Notes under the pieces: model-generated
What the model was told of the DNA's origin: nothing
The model's database searches: none
What the model saw: only the letters and a program-made list of their open reading frames with translations
In this document: positions 27,241-37,199 of the stretch, in pieces
How the letters are laid out: every line of letters starts with the position of its first letter
Numbering within the stretch: position 1 is the first letter of the stretch
Source: Trichodesmium sp050015995
Lineage (GTDB): Bacteria; Cyanobacteriota; Cyanobacteriia; Cyanobacteriales; Microcoleaceae
NCBI RefSeq assembly: GCF_050015995.1
Contig: NZ_JBNHEP010000094.1
Coordinates: 46,416 to 110,415 of the forward strand
Direction: 5' to 3'
Length of the DNA: 64,000 nucleotides
Translations under genes and position numbers: made by a program

Positions 27241-27614
27241 ACTGTATTTTGCTTTTAAAATAATCTTAACTTCTCTAGAGCAACTTTGTCAACATTTTTT
27301 TACAAAAATTTTTGTGAATTTTATCAAAATTTTGAGTTTGGAATTTCAGATAATGTTGGGACATTATTAAACTATTATTTGCTCCAAAAAAGTAAGGTAC
27401 ACCTACTTTTATTCCTTTTCTGAATTCGGTTTTCCGGAAAATTAAAAATCTATACTCAACTAATTTGTAATCTGAGCCAGAAGCTCTGTTCTTAATCACA
27501 CCATAATAGTGATTATAATCACCAAACTTTGTAAGTGTAATCGCTTACTGTGTTAATGTTATATCACTATATAATAATAAAAAATCCCCAATACTAGAAA
27601 TGTAGAGTTCAAAG
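27241..27614. other. Promoter-containing spacer, no gene seen
   Basis: This AT-rich stretch lies between divergent units: the riboswitch gene leftward and the 77-residue protein rightward. Both promoters should lie here. A frame on the minus strand (27275-27499) has no family-like features and I do not call it. Confidence 0.4.
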
Positions 27615-27848
27615 ATGATTTTCATGTATCAAGAACCTCCTGTTTATCTCCTTCCATTTGCATTAGGAGACCTTTTTGCCAATGCTAATGCTACAGGCTG
27701 CATTACTTTGGCTGATCGTTATGGCTTAATGGCAGCTATATTTGATGAGTCTTTGCCAGAAGATGAAAAGCGCTCAATCGATCGGCTACTTCGGGCTATT
27801 TGTAAAGGACACATTAAAGTAATTGATGAGATATCTGCTATGGCATAA
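27615..27848 (+). CDS. Small acidic protein of unknown function
   Basis: 77 residues, beginning MIFMYQEPPVYLLPFALGDL, with ATG at 27624 (MYQEPP) as an alternative start. It reads as a compact helical soluble protein (TLADRYGLMAAIFDESLPED, RSIDRLLRAICKGHIKVIDE). The amino acid pattern is protein-like rather than random, and the stop is followed by an AT-rich gap. I do not recognise the family. Confidence 0.5.
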   Translation: MIFMYQEPPVYLLPFALGDLFANANATGCITLADRYGLMAAIFDESLPEDEKRSIDRLLRAICKGHIKVIDEISAMA

Positions 27849-27908
27849 AACTATACCTAAATAATATTTTAGACTTAACTATAATATAAATTTTTTTAAT
27901 CAATTTGA

Positions 27909-28415
27909 TTAACAATCTCCTTTTTTACCATTAGGTAGAGTAGCTCCACATAAATCAGTTTCGTTTAATTTTGCTTGATTCAGATTTGCATTAGATAAAT
28001 TGGCTCCATTTAACTTAGCTTTCTCCAGATATGCTTGGTATAAATCAGCCCAAGATAAATCAGCATCTTTCAGATTAGCCTGTCGCATAGTTGCACTGTG
28101 CATTATTGCACCTGACAAATTAGCTCCTGCTAAATTTGCCTCAATTAAATTCGCACTACTTAAGATGGCTCCTCTTAAGTTAGCATCTTTTAAGTTGGCT
28201 TTTTGTAAATTAGCTCCCAGTAAATTTGCTTCACTTAAATCAGCGTCACTTAAGTCAGCTTCGCTCAAATCACAACCAGGACATTCATAAGTAGATAATA
28301 AGCGCTGAATGGTTTTTATCCGTTCCATAGAATTAGATTTAGACTCAGCAAATACTGGAACAGTTAACCAAAATATTGTTAATAATGTAGTCGTCAATGG
28401 ATATATAAATCTCAT
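27909..28415 (-). CDS. Exported pentapeptide-repeat protein
   Basis: 168 residues: a signal peptide (1 to about 23, LTTTLLTIFWLTVPVFA) and about 20 pentapeptide repeats of the A(D/N)LxX type from residue 50 to 160 (LSEADLSDADLSEANLLGAN). These fold into a right-handed quadrilateral beta-helix. A cysteine pair (YECPGCDLS near 43-51) precedes the repeats and another Cys pair lies at the end (LCGATLPNGKKGDC), which could cap the helix. Cyanobacteria have many such proteins. Location is periplasmic or lumenal, and the function is unknown. Confidence 0.85.
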   Translation of the reverse strand: MRFIYPLTTTLLTIFWLTVPVFAESKSNSMERIKTIQRLLSTYECPGCDLSEADLSDADLSEANLLGANLQKANLKDANLRGAILSSANLIEANLAGANLSGAIMHSATMRQANLKDADLSWADLYQAYLEKAKLNGANLSNANLNQAKLNETDLCGATLPNGKKGDC

Positions 28416-29675
28416 ATTTTACTGCTTGGGAAATTAATAAATTTATGATTAGACCTTGGATTTGATTAGTATCATATCATAAAAATCCTAGAATAGGGAG
28501 TAGGGAATAGGGAAGAGGGAATAGGGAAAGAAAAAAATAATAAAAAAAGATGAAAACAAGTTTGATTTTGATAATTTATGGAATTTATATTTTTTTATTG
28601 CAGGAATAAATCACAAATTAAGATGTAACTGCCTATGCATGAATTTGGTATTATGCTCTTAGGTCGATAAGACTTCAGTATATTTATATAGTTAAATTTA
28701 GGTGATTTAGAAAATATCCGTATAATTAGGGAATAAAACATCAAGTAAAAGATATAAAGATTTTTTTTGGTAGAACAAACTATGCTTATTTTTATTGATT
28801 TTAAGAGAAATGCCGAGAAATGCGATTCCACAAAAATCCCTCAGTATATTTATAGATTAGGACTTATGCAAAGTAAAGGCTTTTCTATTCCTATTTTCTC
28901 GCTTAATGAAACTTCTAAAATGACAGTTTAAGATTTTTTTTATTAAGTCTAAATACTTAGACCAAATCGCCTTGTCAAAACCCCTTTACAAAAATTGGTC
29001 AAATTCTTTTAGAACGAGAATTTAGAGCTATTTCGATAATGGGGGTGTGGGAACAGGATTTAATATTACTCCAGTTCCTTTGCTTTTACATGCTACATTT
29101 TGTAGTGCAAAATGTGGGGTAACAATAATGTCAGCATTCAGCGGTCAGCTAGCCTCCTACGGAGGAACTACGTTAACAGCTAGCCTCCTGCGGAGGAACT
29201 ACGTTAACAGCTTCATTACCTTTAAAAGAGGAAAAAGTAATAAGCTAGATTTCATGCTAATTAAAAGTTACTGTAAAACTTTATCAGTTAACCTTAAAAG
29301 TCTATCGGGCGTTGCACAATCAGGAATGATGAAATCCGAACATTTGATATTTTGGATAATTCTTTCCTCAATATATGTACAGTTGAAAATCTATTATCAT
29401 TCTTTAATGTGCAACCCCGTCTATCGAGCTAAATCGTTCATTAAAAAGCTAAAAGCTGAAAGCTGACTGCTAATAGCTGTTTGCGTAGCATTCCGGAACG
29501 GAAATGCTTACAAAATAATTAACACCTTCCCAGGATGCTAATTATCAAAAAGGTTATTTAGCCCTTTTGAATTACTTAATAATTGAACTTTCACGATTAC
29601 ATAGCATTCTTTTTTCAAATTGGTATAAAGTAATATTCTGTTAAATAGGACAAATTAAGAGTATAGGAAAAAATT
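28416..29675. repeat. 1.2-kb repeat-rich spacer
   Basis: It holds gggaata repeats (28495-28530) and a pair of large inverted repeats around 29125-29510, with left part GCATTCAGCGGTCAGCTAGC and right part GCTGACTGCTAATAGCTG...GCGTAGCATTCCGG. Between the inverted repeats is a doubled unit GCTAGCCTCCTACGGAGGAA / GCTAGCCTCCTGCGGAGGAA followed by CTACGTTAACA. A frame at 29047-29466 is made mostly of these repeats and is not called as a gene. A serS promoter should lie near 29600-29670. Confidence 0.55.
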
Positions 29676-30953
29676 ATGTTAGACATTAGACAAATTCGAG
29701 AAAATCCACAAACTGTACAAGAATTACTCAACCGTCGTGGAGAGTACAACTTACAACCAATTCTAGAGTTGGATGAAAAACAGCGACAACTAGAAACAGA
29801 GCGATCGCAACTCCAAGCTCGTAGTAACCAAGTTGGTAAACAGGTAGGGGAAAAAATTAAATCGGGTAGTGACCCTAAAGGTGCAGAAGTTCTAGCTTTA
29901 AAAGATGAGGGAAACCAACTCAAGGCTAAACTTAGCGAATTAGAACCTGAAGAAAAAGAGCTAAAAGCTAAAATAGAAGCTTTACTTTTACCTCTGCCTA
30001 ATTTGCCTAGTGAGTCTACACCTTTAGGTAAAAGTGAAGCAGAAAATATAGAGGTTAAACGGTGGGGTGATGAATACATTCCTCAAAATCCTAAAATTAT
30101 GCCTCACTATGAAATAGGAGAAAAATTAGGCATTCTTGACTTTGAGCGAGGTGTGAAAATTGCTCAAAGTCGTTTTGTTGCTTTGATGGGAGCAGGTGCA
30201 GCATTAGAACGCGCCATTATTCAATTCATGCTTAACCGTCATATTCAAGCTGGTTATGTTGAAGTTATGGCTCCTTTGTTAGTTAATAGTCAGTCTTTGA
30301 CAGCTACAGGACAGTTACCAAAATTTGCGGAGGAAAGTTTTAAGTGTGCAGCAGACGACTTATGGTTAATACCTACTTCGGAAGTTTCAACTATGAATCT
30401 TTATCGGGATGAAATTTTAACTGCCGAACAACTACCTATTTATCATTGTGCTTTTACTCCGTGTTTTCGTCGAGAAGCTGGTGCTTATGGGAAGGATACT
30501 AGGGGGTTGATTCGACTCCATCAGTTTAATAAGGTTGAGATGGTAAAAATTGTGCATCCTGATACCTCTGAGGAGGAACATCAAAATTTGGTGGCAGATG
30601 CAGAGGCAATTTTGCAAGCATTGAAGTTACCTTATAGAATTTTAGAGTTGTGTACTGGAGATTTAGGTTTTTCCGCAGCTAAGTGTTATGATTTGGAGGT
30701 GTGGTTGCCGTCGTCAGGAACTTATCGGGAAATTTCTAGTTGTTCTAATGTGAAAGATTTTCAGGCGCGTCGGGCGAATATTCGGTTTAAGGAAGGGAAG
30801 AAGAAGGGGACTCAGTATGTTCATGCTTTGAATGGTTCGGGTTTAGCAGTGGGGCGAACTATGGCAGCTATTTTGGAAAATTATCAGCAGGTTGATGGTA
30901 GTGTGAAAATTCCAGAGGTTTTGCAACCTTATATGGGGCGCGAGTTTTTGTAA
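29676..30953 (+). CDS. serS: Seryl-tRNA synthetase
   Basis: A 425-residue class II synthetase that charges tRNA-Ser and tRNA-Sec-type substrates in the cytoplasm. The N-terminal long antiparallel coiled coil (residues about 30-100, rich in Glu/Lys/Gln) grips the tRNA variable arm. The catalytic core shows motif 2 (TPCFRREAGAYGKDTRGLIR) and motif 3 (NGSGLAVGRTMAAILE) near the end. Start MLDIRQIRENP is the family norm. It looks complete. Confidence 0.95.
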   Translation: MLDIRQIRENPQTVQELLNRRGEYNLQPILELDEKQRQLETERSQLQARSNQVGKQVGEKIKSGSDPKGAEVLALKDEGNQLKAKLSELEPEEKELKAKIEALLLPLPNLPSESTPLGKSEAENIEVKRWGDEYIPQNPKIMPHYEIGEKLGILDFERGVKIAQSRFVALMGAGAALERAIIQFMLNRHIQAGYVEVMAPLLVNSQSLTATGQLPKFAEESFKCAADDLWLIPTSEVSTMNLYRDEILTAEQLPIYHCAFTPCFRREAGAYGKDTRGLIRLHQFNKVEMVKIVHPDTSEEEHQNLVADAEAILQALKLPYRILELCTGDLGFSAAKCYDLEVWLPSSGTYREISSCSNVKDFQARRANIRFKEGKKKGTQYVHALNGSGLAVGRTMAAILENYQQVDGSVKIPEVLQPYMGREFL

Positions 30954-30959
30954 CAAGAA

Positions 30960-31040
30960 TTACACTTAAACAAGAAACCGGGTTTATTGCCCTGATTATT
31001 TTCAAATCAGGAAATTTTCTTGATAAACCTGTTTTCTAGA
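30960..31040 (+). terminator. Probable hairpin after serS
   Basis: The left arm AGAAACCGGGTTTA (near 30973) pairs with TAAACCTGTTTTCT (near 31025-31038). The same AGAAACCGGGTTT word forms a hairpin after asnS. Confidence 0.45.
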
Positions 31041-31174
31041 CTTGGTTCCGCAGAAAAAAAAACCTACTATAGAACCCATTTGGTATCTTTTACTTTGATT
31101 TTCTTTTCTAATAACCTGAGCGATCGTGAAGCGAAACTGAGTTCTATGGCTCGGAAAAAATACTTCTATACTTT

Positions 31175-31685
31175 TTTAGTTGAATAAAAAATCATGCTTG
31201 TAGGCGAGCGACTCCAGATAGTTTTTATTGTATCACAATTTTTTTGGGGATGCAACTAAAAATCCTTTGACGCGGGAATTTTTTTCAGGAGCTTCATAAA
31301 ATGAAAATGTGGGGAATTTTCCACCCTGGGAGGGATGGATAGAAAGATTTGAGATGGGAAAAGTAAGCATATAGTTTATCGGAAGCTCCACAGGATGAAA
31401 ATATTCCAGGTATTGCTCCTGGAGTTAATTTAGTTGAATAAAAAATCATGCTTATAGGCGAGAGACTCCAGATAATTTTTATTGTATCACAATTTTTTTG
31501 GGGATGCAACTAAAAATCCTTTGACGCGGGAATTTTTTTCAGGAGCTTCATAAAATGAAAATGTGGGGAATTTTCCACCCTGGGAGGGATGGATAGAAAG
31601 ATTTGATGATGGGAAAAACCAGCATATAGTTGATGAGAAGCTCTCACAGGATGAACAAGATGAAAATATTTCTGGTATTGCCCCT
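31175..31685. repeat. Tandem direct repeat, two units of about 254 bp
   Basis: Unit 1 (31175-31428) and unit 2 (31429-31685) start with TTTAGTTGAATAAAAAATCATG and run through ATTGTATCACAATTTTTTTG, AATCCTTTGACGCGGGAATT and CCACCCTGGGAGGGATGGAT with few changes (first 20 bases TTTAGTTGAATAAAAAATCA). Small insertions occur near the ends. Short minus-strand frames in each unit are not convincing genes. The first 70 bases are similar, on the opposite strand, to repeats at 38500-38580 and 38770-38850. Confidence 0.75.
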
Positions 31686-31986
31686 TTTCTAAAAGTGATC
31701 GTATATCTCTCATCTTCATAATTTAATTTTAGGGAATAGGGAATAGGGAGAAATCAGAAGTCAAAAGTTAACCGTTTCACGGAATTCAAAAGTCAAAAGT
31801 CAAAAGTCATGCATTATGATTTTATAGACTCATAACTTTTACGCGCTCAGTAGTTTCAGGAAATTATTTTACATCTAAAGTTTGAAACTATTTGTGACAT
31901 TTTTCAAGTGAATTGGTATTAGTAAGGGTAATTTTGAGCAAGTATCCAAAAAAAATTCGCTTAAAAAGGCGAGATATTAGACTCAA

Positions 31987-32844
31987 TTATGTTGAGAAAC
32001 TCTCTAAAAATTCTGCTACTATCTGATTAAATTTTTCCGGTTCCACCAAAAACGCCCAATGATTTCCAGGAATTTTTTCCAGTTTTAAATTCCTTAAATA
32101 CTTATAATAAGGCTTAATTTGTGCATCACTTTTATTTACACCTTTTTCTGGTTGAATAAACAAAGTCGGTACATCAATATATTCTGTTAAACCAGGAACT
32201 CGCATTACTTCTTCAAATATTTCATTCCTAGCAGGAACAACAAATTTACTTCCCCACTTTCCATCAGCTTTTTCCTCTATACTTTCTTGAAAAACTATTT
32301 GTTGAAATTCGCTCCAACCAGCATATTTTCCTAACTCCTTTGCCTGAGTTTCTGCCTCGGCAAAACTATCAAACGGACCCATACCTTTGAGAGTTTCCAA
32401 AGTTCGATAAAGAATAGGAAAAGTCACTTTCATAAATCCAGGCATTTTCCCAATAAAAACTGGGTCTGCCAAAATCATACTTTTAAATATTTCTGGATTT
32501 TGTTTTGCCCAGATACAAGCTAATTTTCCCGTCCAAGAATGACCTAAAATATGAGCTGAAGACCAGTTTAAATGTTTCATTAGTTCTTCTAAATCTGCAA
32601 TTGTTGTCTGAAAACTATAACCATTTTCTGGTTTTCCACTTTCTCCATGACCGCGCATATCTGGCGCGATAATGTGATATTTATCTGCTAAATATTCTCC
32701 TAAACTTAGCCAGACTAAAGCTGAATCTGCTAAACCATGTAATAGTAAAAGTGGTTGTTTTTTATTTTGACTTTCTTCTGTCTGCCATTCTAGATAAGAA
32801 AGTTGAATGTCGGATAAGTTTAACGTTTTGCGAGTATAAACCAT
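31987..32844 (-). CDS. Alpha/beta-fold hydrolase
   Basis: A 285-residue soluble hydrolase. The oxyanion strand is LLLLHGLADS (residues 33-42), the nucleophile elbow GHSWTG gives S103, and the C-terminal GNHWAFLVEP gives the catalytic H262. The acid is probably in the strand ILADPVF (D127) or near D240. The segment PDMRGHGESGKPENGYSF is typical of the broad epoxide hydrolase/haloperoxidase-like group. The substrate cannot be told. It stands alone, and the start MVYTRKTLNL is supported by conserved length. Confidence 0.85.
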   Translation of the reverse strand: MVYTRKTLNLSDIQLSYLEWQTEESQNKKQPLLLLHGLADSALVWLSLGEYLADKYHIIAPDMRGHGESGKPENGYSFQTTIADLEELMKHLNWSSAHILGHSWTGKLACIWAKQNPEIFKSMILADPVFIGKMPGFMKVTFPILYRTLETLKGMGPFDSFAEAETQAKELGKYAGWSEFQQIVFQESIEEKADGKWGSKFVVPARNEIFEEVMRVPGLTEYIDVPTLFIQPEKGVNKSDAQIKPYYKYLRNLKLEKIPGNHWAFLVEPEKFNQIVAEFLESFST

Positions 32845-32983
32845 AGTTCAATATAAGAATTTAATATTGGGCGACACAATATTATAGCAAACATTTGTAG
32901 CACAGGCATCTTGCCTGTTATTTGTACTTCACTGAGATAAAAATCGCTATATAATATAGATATCATTTAAGAGTAGAATCAAT
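32845..32983. repeat. Short spacer with a TAGCAA...CGCTATA repeat
   Basis: A small inverted-end element lies at about 32883-32952 (TATTATAGCAAAC ... AAAATCGCTATATAA). It has an inner palindrome, CACAGGCATCTTGCCTGTTA, that is seen in many cyanobacterial spacers and again near 38590 and 38870. Confidence 0.5.
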
Positions 32984-33805
32984 ATGAATAATTCATTTGA
33001 TAATTTGGCAAATCAAGATAGCAGTATTAGTGACAATTCTGGTTTGCTTAACAATGATGATTTTTCCTCAACACCGGATGACATAAATCAAGAGTTAAAT
33101 CAGAATTTAACCGATAGTTTCCATCAGCAACAGCAATTCGACTATCAAAATTCAGGTATTGGTTTAGGGGAAAATCAAGACTTGGCTCAAAATGATTTTT
33201 CATTCGATAATTTGGCAAATCAAGATAGTGGTATTAGTGACAATTCTCGTTTACTTAACAATGATTATTTTTCCTCAACACCGGATGAGATAAATCAAGA
33301 TTTTGGTACAGATTTTTCTGGAGGAAATTCAGAATTTCCATTACCAGAAATTTCTAATTTTCAGCATGAGCAAAATAATTTAAGTTTAAGTTCTCAGACT
33401 TTGGAAAATCAAAATATTGGTTTATCTAGTCATCAGATAGAATATCAACCCACACTCTCTAATCAGTCAGTTTTGAATTCAGAAGTTTTACATTATTCTG
33501 ACAATGAATATCCTTACACAACTATAGATAATGCAGGTAATGTTTACCTACATACAAAAAACGATATTAATGGTCATTATGCAGGTTATTTAAAAGGTCG
33601 TGAAGTTTATAACTCTGGTCATTATTATCTAGGATATGCAGGTACAGATAGTAAGATTTATGATAATCATAATCATGCTGTTGGTTGGGTAGATAATAAT
33701 GGGAATATTTATAATAATGGAGGTATTAAAGTTCACCATACTAATAAAGGAGTAGTTGGTGCTGCTGCCTATTTATTATGTTCTTATTATGGTGGAGCAA
33801 ATTAA
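32984..33805 (+). CDS. N/Q/S-rich protein with C-terminal beta-repeat domain
   Basis: 273 residues. The first 175 are low in hydrophobic residues and rich in Asn, Gln, Ser and Asp. They contain a duplicated unit of about 33 residues at 4-36 and 74-106 (SFDNLANQDSSISDN and SFDNLANQDSGISDN). The last 100 residues form short repeats such as TTIDNAGNVYLHTKN, SKIYDNHNHAVGWV and NGNIYNNGGIKV, which look like a small beta-bladed (beta-flower-like) domain, ending GAAAYLLCSYYGGAN. No signal peptide is seen. The function is unknown and the domain call is tentative. Confidence 0.6.
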   Translation: MNNSFDNLANQDSSISDNSGLLNNDDFSSTPDDINQELNQNLTDSFHQQQQFDYQNSGIGLGENQDLAQNDFSFDNLANQDSGISDNSRLLNNDYFSSTPDEINQDFGTDFSGGNSEFPLPEISNFQHEQNNLSLSSQTLENQNIGLSSHQIEYQPTLSNQSVLNSEVLHYSDNEYPYTTIDNAGNVYLHTKNDINGHYAGYLKGREVYNSGHYYLGYAGTDSKIYDNHNHAVGWVDNNGNIYNNGGIKVHHTNKGVVGAAAYLLCSYYGGAN

Positions 33806-34309
33806 TTTTTTGGAAGGAAGAAGTAAGAAGTAAGAAGGAAGAAGAAGGAAGGAGGAAGGAGGAATAAAAAAATAACTTAATTCAACCTCAAATATTTGTG
33901 GGAGTTTGGAGGTTTTGGAGATTAGATAAATTTTTACCTAGATAATCTAGGTTAGGTTGAAGAGTATTCAGTGGAGGCGATATCCTAGATAAACCTAACA
34001 TGAGAAAAGTAATTTCTTAGAAACTGAGATTGCTTCGGGGGTGCTTTTAATAAGAATCAGAAATTATTGTGGAACATCCCCCTCGCAATGACATATAATA
34101 TAGGTTTGGTTGACGAAGGAAACCAAACATCAAGTAATTTCTTAGAAACTGAGATTGGTTCGGGGATACTTTTAATAAGAATCAGAAATGATGGTGAAAT
34201 ATTCCCCTCGCAATGACAAATAATCTAGGTTTGCTTGACACAGGAAACCCAACATTTATTAAACTTTTTTGACCTTACGAAAAATTTCAAATTACAGGAG
34301 GAAAAAAAT
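33806..34309. repeat. Spacer with 125-bp tandem repeat
   Basis: Two direct units, 34007-34131 and 34132-34256, share AAGTAATTTCTTAGAAACTG, GATTGSTTCGGGG, and CCCTCGCAATGACA. A diverged relative lies after the next gene (about 37380-37580), so the SUMF1-type gene is bracketed by this repeat family. Before them is a ggaagaa run (33810-33865). Confidence 0.65.
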
Positions 34310-37199
34310 ATGGTTTTCCCTTTACCTTTACTTCCATTTGCTATTAGTACCGGAGCTGCTGCATGGAATGGAATAGTTAATGCCTTTAATGGTGCCTCTG
34401 GTAGAACAATGCAAAAAAATTTAGAAGGGCAACGACTTGTTCATCAAAAAGAATTACAAGAAAAACAAATAGTTGCTCAACTTAAAACAGAATATATGCG
34501 CACTATGACTCAGGTTAAGTTGCAGCAGAATAATCAAGAATTTCAACTAGACTTACAACGAAATAACCAAGAATTTCAAAGAGAGTTAGAAAGTCAACGT
34601 TTTGATCATCAAAATGAATTGCAAGAAAAACAAATAGCTGCACAATTTGACCTGGAAAATTATCGTCAATAATTTCAAGCGAAAATCGTCGAATACCAAT
34701 GCCAAGAAAATCGGAAACTTCAAGAATTTATCAAAGCAGTAGATATGCAAATAGCTAAAAGCAACCAAGAATTTCAAGCATGGCTATTTCAACAAAACAA
34801 ACAAGTACAAATAGAACTAGCTCAATATAACCGAGAAACTCAATTTTTTATCGCAGCATACCAACGAGAAGCTGCTCTAGAAATTGCAGCATATCAACGA
34901 GAAGTTGCCCTAGAAATGAAAGAATTAGATAACTACTGGCCAATCAAAAATTCTCCCCGGCAAATGCTCGAATCTCATAAAGGTAGAAATCCTGTTCCTG
35001 TACAAATAATTCTAGCGCCTCCAAAAATAGATTATGACCGTTTTGAACACCTAAATAAAACTTCTACTTCTGGATTTACTAAAGTAGAAAAACGTCTTTC
35101 CCAATGTTTAAAAAGTTTCCTACAAAAATACTATCCTCTAGAAAACGAACAACGACCTACAAAACTAATAGATCAAGGTTGGGAGAGTAGTCGTTTTGCT
35201 GGAGGTAGCGCAGTTACAACTATATTTAGTAGCTTAAAATCTGAACCAATAATATTACTGGAATCTGAAGTAGATGGATATTTAATTAATATTCACGTTG
35301 CCTATTGGAGTGGCGGACAAGAAATTGATCCTTTCTACAAAACTATAATTTCTCACTTGCATTATCCGAAAATTCTTTACGAATTTGCTATTCAACGTGC
35401 TTTACATTGGGAAACGAATGTTAAACAGAAACTTTTGGCAAAAGGGAAAACTGAAGAAGAGATAAATAAAAGATTTGGTGGAGATAATGCCTTAAATTTG
35501 AACATTTATCGAGAAAATCAAGAATTGGCAGCAGATGGCATAGATATCGAATGTCACTATAAAACTAATAGTGAAGACTTTGGCAAATTATCGGCTTTGT
35601 TAGGAGCTTATCATAATATTATTGTCGCCCTATTTACCGACATCCATTATTTAATTACTACTAATTTATCGCCACAGTTGCCAAAATTATTGCCGGAGTT
35701 AGAAACGGAATTTTCTGTAGATAAACGTTTGGCAGATGACCTGTTTCAAATGGTAGTTGAAAGTTATATTGGCAGTCTCAGAGCTATGGAAAAAGACCGC
35801 TCGGAATTAGTACCAGAATTTGCTGCGGATATTGCCTTTGGTTTGACTGGTTTATCTAATCCTACTTGGGCGGAACAAATGTTAGATTTTTCCCTGGAGT
35901 CTTGGCTAAATTCTCGTTATCTTTCTGTAGAGAATGGCAGAGAAAAATTTGACATGGTGGCTGAAAATTTACTGCCTCTGGATGGGGAATTTGTTGTTAA
36001 GGTTAATCGCTGTTTGGTTGGTTTGGCTAAGGAGAAAAAATTGAGCGTAATAAATTCTTGTTACCTGCGGGGAAGTGAGAAATTTAATCTAGAAAAATAT
36101 CAGGAGGCAATTATTGATTTTGGCTACGTTATTGGTTTGAATCCTCAGTTTGCTGATGGTCATTATCGGCGAAGTTTGACTTATATTCAGTTGGCAAGAT
36201 ATCGAGAGGCGGTTGATGATTTGACTCAAGTTATAGCGTTGGATGCTACTCACGCTCAGGCATATAATTTTCGTGGTAATGCCTACTATAAATTAGGAGA
36301 ATATCAGCAGGCGGTTGATGATTATAACCTGGCGATAAATTTGGGTTTGAATGAGGCGGTGAAAAATCGAGATGTTGCTCTGGGTGTTTGGGAGGAAATA
36401 GAGCGGAAAGAAAAAGGGGAACTCTTTATTTTTGAGGTAGTTACTGTCAACAATTCTGGGAAAATTATTAATCGTACCCAGGGAAGTGCTAGGCAAAAAA
36501 TTGAAGACTTGGGTAATGGGATTAAATTAGAAATGGTTTATATTCCTGGGGGAAGTTTTATCATGGGGTCGCCAGAAAATGAGGCGGAAAGAAATTCTGA
36601 TGAAGGTCCGCAACATCAAGTAACTCTTCAACCTTTTTATATGAGCAAATATCCTATTACTCAAAACCACTACCAAACCATTATGGGAAATAATCCTTCT
36701 AATTTTAAAGGAGGAAGTCGCCCAGTAGAAAGGGTGAGCTGGAATGATGCTGTAGAATTTTGCCAAAAGCTATCTCAGAAAACTGGGAAAATTTACACCC
36801 TCTCCAGTGAAAGTCAGTGGGAATATGCCTGTCGCGCCGGGACGACTACTCCTTTCTATTTTGGAGAAACTATAACGTCTGAGTTAGTTAACTATGAGGG
36901 AAAAATAGGACAAACAACAGATGTAGGAAGCTTCCCACCCAATGGCTTTGGTTTATATGATATGCACGGGAATGTCTGGGAATGGTGTCAGGATGCTTGG
37001 CATGGTAATTATGATGGAGCGCCTACTGATGGAAGTGCTTGGGAAACTGGGGGGGGATAGTAATAGAAGAGTGCTCCGTGGCGGTAGCTGGAGCTACTAT
37101 TCTTGGAATTGTCGGTGTGCTTGGCGCGGTTATATCAATGCGGACATCCACAACGACCTTAGGGGTTTTCGTATCGTGTTGCCTGCCCCTCGTTCCTAG
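34310..37199 (+). pseudogene. Coiled-coil/TPR/SUMF1 (FGE-like) gene with a nonsense codon and a frameshift; candidate DGR target
   Basis: From ATG 34310, preceded by AGGAGG at 34296-34301, the gene would encode about 960 residues. It has a hydrophobic start (MVFPLPLLPFAISTGAAAWN), a long Gln/Glu-rich coiled coil, a middle domain of unknown type, three TPRs (near FNLEKYQEAIIDFGYVIGLN), and a C-terminal formylglycine-generating-enzyme/SUMF1 domain (MVYIPGGSFIMGSPENEAER, GNVWEWCQDAWHG). A TAA at 34670-34672 sits where CAA would fit, between YRQ and FQAK. An eight-G run at 37050-37057 puts the last part out of frame; seven Gs would give GGDSNRRVLRGGSW. Sequencing error in the G run is possible. 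Confidence 0.8.
37071..37196 (+). other. Candidate diversity-generating-retroelement variable region
   Basis: Read in the restored frame, the SUMF1 end is RVLRGGSWSYYSWNCRCAWR followed by GYINADIHNDLRGFRIVLPA. The RVLRGGSW...NCR.A.R...GFR frame is conserved in FGE-type proteins. The positions normally Asn-rich in DGR templates (AAC/AAT codons) carry Tyr, Ser, Trp, Asp, Ile and His. Local GC rises towards the final GTTGCCTGCCCCTCGTTCC, as at DGR homing sites. No reverse transcriptase or template repeat is in the window, so the retroelement would be elsewhere in the genome. Confidence 0.55.

Noticed and set aside
27275..27499. Minus-strand frame of 74 codons
   Set aside because: No motif, AT-driven composition, and it occupies the expected promoter region of the riboswitch gene.
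28595..28831. Minus-strand frame of 78 codons
   Set aside because: Ile/Lys/Ser-rich product as expected from chance translation of AT-rich spacer; no start signal.
29047..29466. Open frame of 139 codons
   Set aside because: It consists largely of the GCTAGCCTCCTACGGAGGAA repeats and flanking inverted repeats, and the product has no protein-like pattern.
31294..31719. Two small minus-strand frames in the 254-bp repeat
   Set aside because: Their similarity to each other is explained by the DNA duplication; no family pattern or ribosome site.
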